Assembly: GCA_902459845.2 (NCBI GenBank)
Contig: CABPSV020000695.1
Coordinates: 1 to 10,343 of the forward strand
Source of the DNA: Hepatocystis sp. ex Piliocolobus tephrosceles
Taxonomy: Eukaryota; Apicomplexa; Aconoidasida; Haemosporida; Plasmodiidae
DNA: 10,343 nt
Reading direction: 5' to 3'
Within the stretch, counting starts at the first letter, position 1; every line of letters starts with the position of its first letter. The notes under the pieces are model-generated. The model was not told where the DNA came from. It did not search any database and saw nothing but the letters and a program-made list of their open reading frames with translations. Shown here one piece after another: positions 7,594 through 10,343 of the stretch. The position numbers were made by a program, and so were the translations under genes.

Positions 7594-8028
7594 AAAAAAA
7601 AAAAAAATAAATAAAATAAAATAAATAATTATAGTCATGTATATTTATATATTTGAGGAGAGAGAAAAAAAAAAAAAGAAAAATTAATAAGTATGTAGTA
7701 TTATCATAATATAAAAAAAAGAAAATTTTTGAATTATATAAGAGCATGCGGAATCATATATTTTTAATTATTTTGCAATAGCCTCGTTTTATTTGTATAT
7801 AATAATATGTATATATGTATGTCCTTATATAAGCAAAAGTCGACATATTTGATAATATATGTAGGTAACAATTGTAGAAACTATTTGTACATATGGTCAC
7901 AGGAGTTGTTCATATAGAAAAGTGTATAAAACTCTATATGTTTATAAATATATATATATATATATATGTATATAAATATATGGATGCATAACAAATAGGT
8001 ATATGTAATTAATACGTTCATTTTTTAT
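6850..8028. promoter_or_regulatory. Upstream region of the CNNM-like gene
   Basis: No gene is supported on either strand. The first about 350 bp upstream of the ATG at 6849 contains (CA/TG)-rich alternating purine-pyrimidine sequence (6885-6955) and two A12-type tracts. A 10-bp-period A9G repeat lies at 7098-7145. Further out are A-rich tracts (7263-7302, 7556-7591) and scattered TA repeats. The promoter and 5' UTR are presumed to lie here. Hydrophobic Phe/Tyr-rich frames on the - strand are products of these A runs. Confidence 0.5.
7556..7591. repeat. 36-base poly(dA) tract
   Basis: An uninterrupted A run, followed after one T by a further A14 run, in the CNNM upstream region. Confidence 0.95.
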
Positions 8029-8112
8029 TTATAAGTGAAATTATAAGTGAAATTATAAGTTAAATTATAAGTTAAATTATAAGTTAAATTATAAGTTAAA
8101 TTATAAGTGAAA
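8029..8112. repeat. 12-bp tandem repeat x7 (TTATAAGTKAAA)
   Basis: Seven perfect-period units occupy 8029-8112. Units 1, 2 and 7 carry GTGAAA and units 3-6 carry GTTAAA, so the outer units share one variant and the inner ones another. The + strand frames contain stops (TTA TAA, AAG TTA A), so the array is not plausibly coding on that strand. Confidence 0.97.
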
Positions 8113-8398
8113 GACAAAAGAGAAAAAGAAAAACAAGGATTGTGTGGAAAAAAAAACAGAAGTGATAATTATTTAGAATTGTCAAACAAAAATAGAAACA
8201 TTTACTATATCAAAATTAATAACTTATTTTTTATTTTATTTATTTTTTTTATTATTTATTTTTTTTTTTATTTATTTTTTTTTTTAAATTATATTCAAAA
8301 ATGGTATATAAAAATGGTATATAAAAGAAAGTTTATAATTGTACATTATTCTTTTTTTTTTTTCCCCTTTTTGTAATTTAATTTATATATTGTAAGAA

Positions 8399-8400
<2 letters not shown>
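8113..8400 (+). other. Unexplained short open segment after the 12-bp array, then T-rich sequence
   Basis: From 8110 to about 8230 the + strand is open and reads KDKREKEKQGLCGKKNRS and then DNYLELSNKNRNIYYIKI, a composition closer to coding than its surroundings. There is no ATG. The frame opens right after a TAA within the repeat array and then passes into Phe/Ile-rich sequence. A convincing acceptor-donor pair was not found. It may be a UTR, a decayed exon or chance. Confidence 0.2.

Positions 8401-8403
<3 letters not shown>

Positions 8404-8448
<45 letters not shown>
8404..8448. repeat. 45-base poly(dA) tract
   Basis: An uninterrupted A run in the large intergenic region. Confidence 0.95.
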
Positions 8449-8449
<1 letters not shown>

Positions 8450-8786
8450 AAATATATAAATATAAATATATATGCGATATTCCCAATTTTTTTGTAACAT
8501 TTTATTTGGCTTATATGAATTATTTTTGCTTTCAAGGGTCATATTTAGCTATACGCTTATTATTTTTGTTTGTCAAGTGACACATTTAGGCGTTTATTTT
8601 CGTTTGTTAAGTTATTTTTATTTTTTTTTTTTATTCCACATAGCTTTTATAACTAGAAATTGGCTGCCTTTTTGTTGATACGTTTTTTCCTTTTTTTTCC
8701 GCTTAACATTATTTTTAGCTTTTTTTTTAAAGTTCATTTTTTTATAACTGTTTCTTAATTTTTATTTGCATTTGTTTTTGCGTCTG

Positions 8787-8821
<35 letters not shown>

Positions 8822-10024
8822 GCAACATGTGGTAGTAACAAACACATCCCTTTTATGTTTTGTTATTTTATAACAATTTTTTTTTGTTTTTTTTCCTACC
8901 ATTTAGTTTATCATATGTATTTTATCATTCACGTAATTATGCATTTGTTAAATATTGACTCTACACATGTATATATATATATACATATGTATATATATTC
9001 ATTTTCAATTATTTATCTTATTCATTGTTTTTTTCAGCGTTAATCAAATTGTATAATGAATAATTACATTTTATTCAAAATTGGGGAAATAATATTTTAT
9101 TAATTCTCGAACAAACATCAAGTTAAATCCACCTTTTATATATCTGTATTATATATATGTTTTAAAAAAAAAAAAAAAAAACCTGTTTATAATGGTCAAT
9201 TTTATACAACTTTTCTCATACATTTATATTTTAAAGGAAGCTTAAAAAAAAAAATAATTTAAAATAACTTTATTACTGTTTTTTTCTCTTGGTTCTATTT
9301 TTCTTTCCCTTGTGTTACTTTGTTTCATTGCTTGGAGTATTTATTTTTGTCATTTTTTTATGTTTTCCTTTTTTTTTCCTTTTTTTTTGTCCTTTTATTC
9401 CCTTTTTTTTCTCTTTTTTTTTTCTTTTTTTTTTCTTTCTTTTTATGGATGATTTTTTAATTTTTGCTTGTCTTAAGTGGTGTATATGTATATATACATA
9501 TATATAAACCAATTTAACTTACACACAAATTAAATATACAACGAATGCAAAATAAAAATAAAAAAAATATATATATATATATATAAAACGAAAATAAAAA
9601 TAAGATTTAATTATATCATTTTTTTTTTTTTTTTTTTTTTTTTTTTGTGCTATTTATAAATATTACTACTATGTGCTCATTTGATTTTATTTGGAAAAAA
9701 AACCAAAAAAAAAACTCACATATTCATAACATGTTCACATGTAAATATATATATATATATATAAATACATACACAAATACTTGTACGCACTCACATGCTT
9801 ATATATGTAAACGTTTGATCTACATATATATATATAAATTGTGTGCATGTTACACGTTTTAATGCGTTTATGAATTTTTATTTTATTTTTACTTTTAATT
9901 AAGCGAATATTATTTGAACTCATTTTTAAAACAATTATAAATAAAAAAAAAATTAAAATAAATAAAACATTTTTTTTTTTTTTTTTTCTTGGAATGCTCA
10001 TTAATTTATATTCATTGTTATATA

Positions 10025-10066
<42 letters not shown>

Positions 10067-10160
10067 CCAAAGAGACGAGTTTCGTTTTGCTATTATTTGT
10101 TTTAATTGTAACTAGTTTTGCTTTTATTTATTTACTTGTTTTTTTTATTTTATATTTTTT
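8449..10160. other. Intergenic AT-rich region without a supported gene
   Basis: Open frames here are short and dominated by Phe, Ile, Leu and Tyr, and come from T runs (8790-8817, 9621-9646, 9970-9987) and TA repeats (9563-9584, 9745-9762, 10027-10062). No domain, splice-consistent exon series, tRNA or rRNA was recognised on either strand. Slightly less AT-rich patches at 8470-8680 and 8820-9050 have no coherent reading frame. Confidence 0.6.
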
Positions 10161-10289
10161 ATTTGTTGAGTTTTCATTTGTTGATTTTTCATTTGTTGAA
10201 TTTTTATTTGTTGAATTTTCATTTGTTGAATTTTTATTTGTTGAATTCTTATTTGTTGAATTTTTTATATTTTTGTTTATAAGCTTTCT
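10128..10289 (-). other. Possible terminal exon fragment containing the NSTN repeat (low confidence)
   Basis: The - strand is open from 10289 to the TAA at 10130-10128, about 53 codons: a short Lys/Asn/Ile-rich lead, seven NSTNK/E units, then a Lys-rich end. There is no ATG, but an AG lies at 10289-10288 that could be an acceptor. A stop at 10292-10290 bounds the frame. Asn-rich repeats are typical of Plasmodium coding sequence, so this could be the last exon of a gene whose body lies beyond the right edge. A non-coding minisatellite is equally plausible. Confidence 0.2.
10161..10265. repeat. 15-bp tandem repeat x7 (ATTTGTTGAATTTTY)
   Basis: Seven units with exact 15-bp period start at 10161, 10176, 10191, 10206, 10221, 10236 and 10251. 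On the - strand they read N-S-T-N-K/E, and on the + strand F-V-E-F-hydrophobic. Differences between units on the - strand are K/E exchanges, one N/K change and one synonymous change. Confidence 0.95.
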
Positions 10290-10343
10290 TTATTTAGTTA
10301 TTATTTTAAGTAACATTTTTATTAAAACAGTAAAATAAAAAAA

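Noticed and set aside
8029..8112. CRISPR-like array
   Set aside because: The units are contiguous 12-mers without spacers, in a eukaryotic genome.
9289..9512. Phe/Pro-rich + strand frame and Lys-rich - strand frame
   Set aside because: Both are translations of one T-rich stretch with interspersed C. The low-complexity composition has no supporting signal.
9735..10338. Candidate genes with Tyr-Ile repeats on either strand
   Set aside because: They are created by (TA)n and T runs. Codon content is what AT microsatellites give by chance, and no exon structure or domain is visible.
7200..10343. Possible centromere, because of high A+T and tandem arrays
   Set aside because: Plasmodium centromeres have a denser AT core with longer repeat arrays. 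The arrays here are short and G/C is scattered throughout.

Overview
The window is nuclear DNA of an apicomplexan, almost certainly a Plasmodium species. The evidence is extreme A+T richness, homopolymer A/T runs of 30-48 bases, (TA)n microsatellites, short AT-rich GT-AG introns with T-rich tracts before the acceptor, and a conserved protein inflated by Asn/Lys-rich low-complexity inserts. I cannot name the species. The N-rich inserts would suit P. falciparum-like or avian parasites, but that is inference.

Two genes can be supported, and they are convergent (tail to tail, about 0.5 kb apart). On the + strand, five small exons between 483 and 1859 splice without a frame error into a 101-residue protein. 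It has a short hydrophilic N-terminus and a glycine-rich hydrophobic C-terminal half. Its GxGxGxG stretch recalls the MICOS subunit Mic10, which is offered only as a hypothesis.

On the - strand, five exons between 6849 and 2357 encode a 1234-residue CNNM/CorC-type protein (ancient conserved domain, putative Mg2+ transporter). Its order is a DUF21/CNNM membrane domain, acidic helical linker, CBS1, a roughly 485-residue repetitive insert, CBS2, then a cyclic-nucleotide-binding-like domain that is itself interrupted. The large open frame at 2940-6122 contains only exon 3 and reads into introns at both ends. The membrane domain lies in two upstream exons (6849-6786 and 6637-6242). The true C-terminus lies in two small downstream exons (2664-2608 and 2424-2357), which complete the last strands of the cyclic-nucleotide-binding-like fold.

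The right third (about 6850-10343) has no gene I can support. It holds the upstream region of the CNNM gene, many homopolymers, a 12-bp x 7 tandem array (8029-8112) and a 15-bp x 7 array (10161-10265). The latter reads as an Asn-Ser-Thr-Asn-Lys/Glu repeat on the - strand and could belong to the end of a further gene. No tRNA, rRNA, mobile element or CRISPR array was seen. The two genes show no obvious functional link; their proximity is probably incidental.
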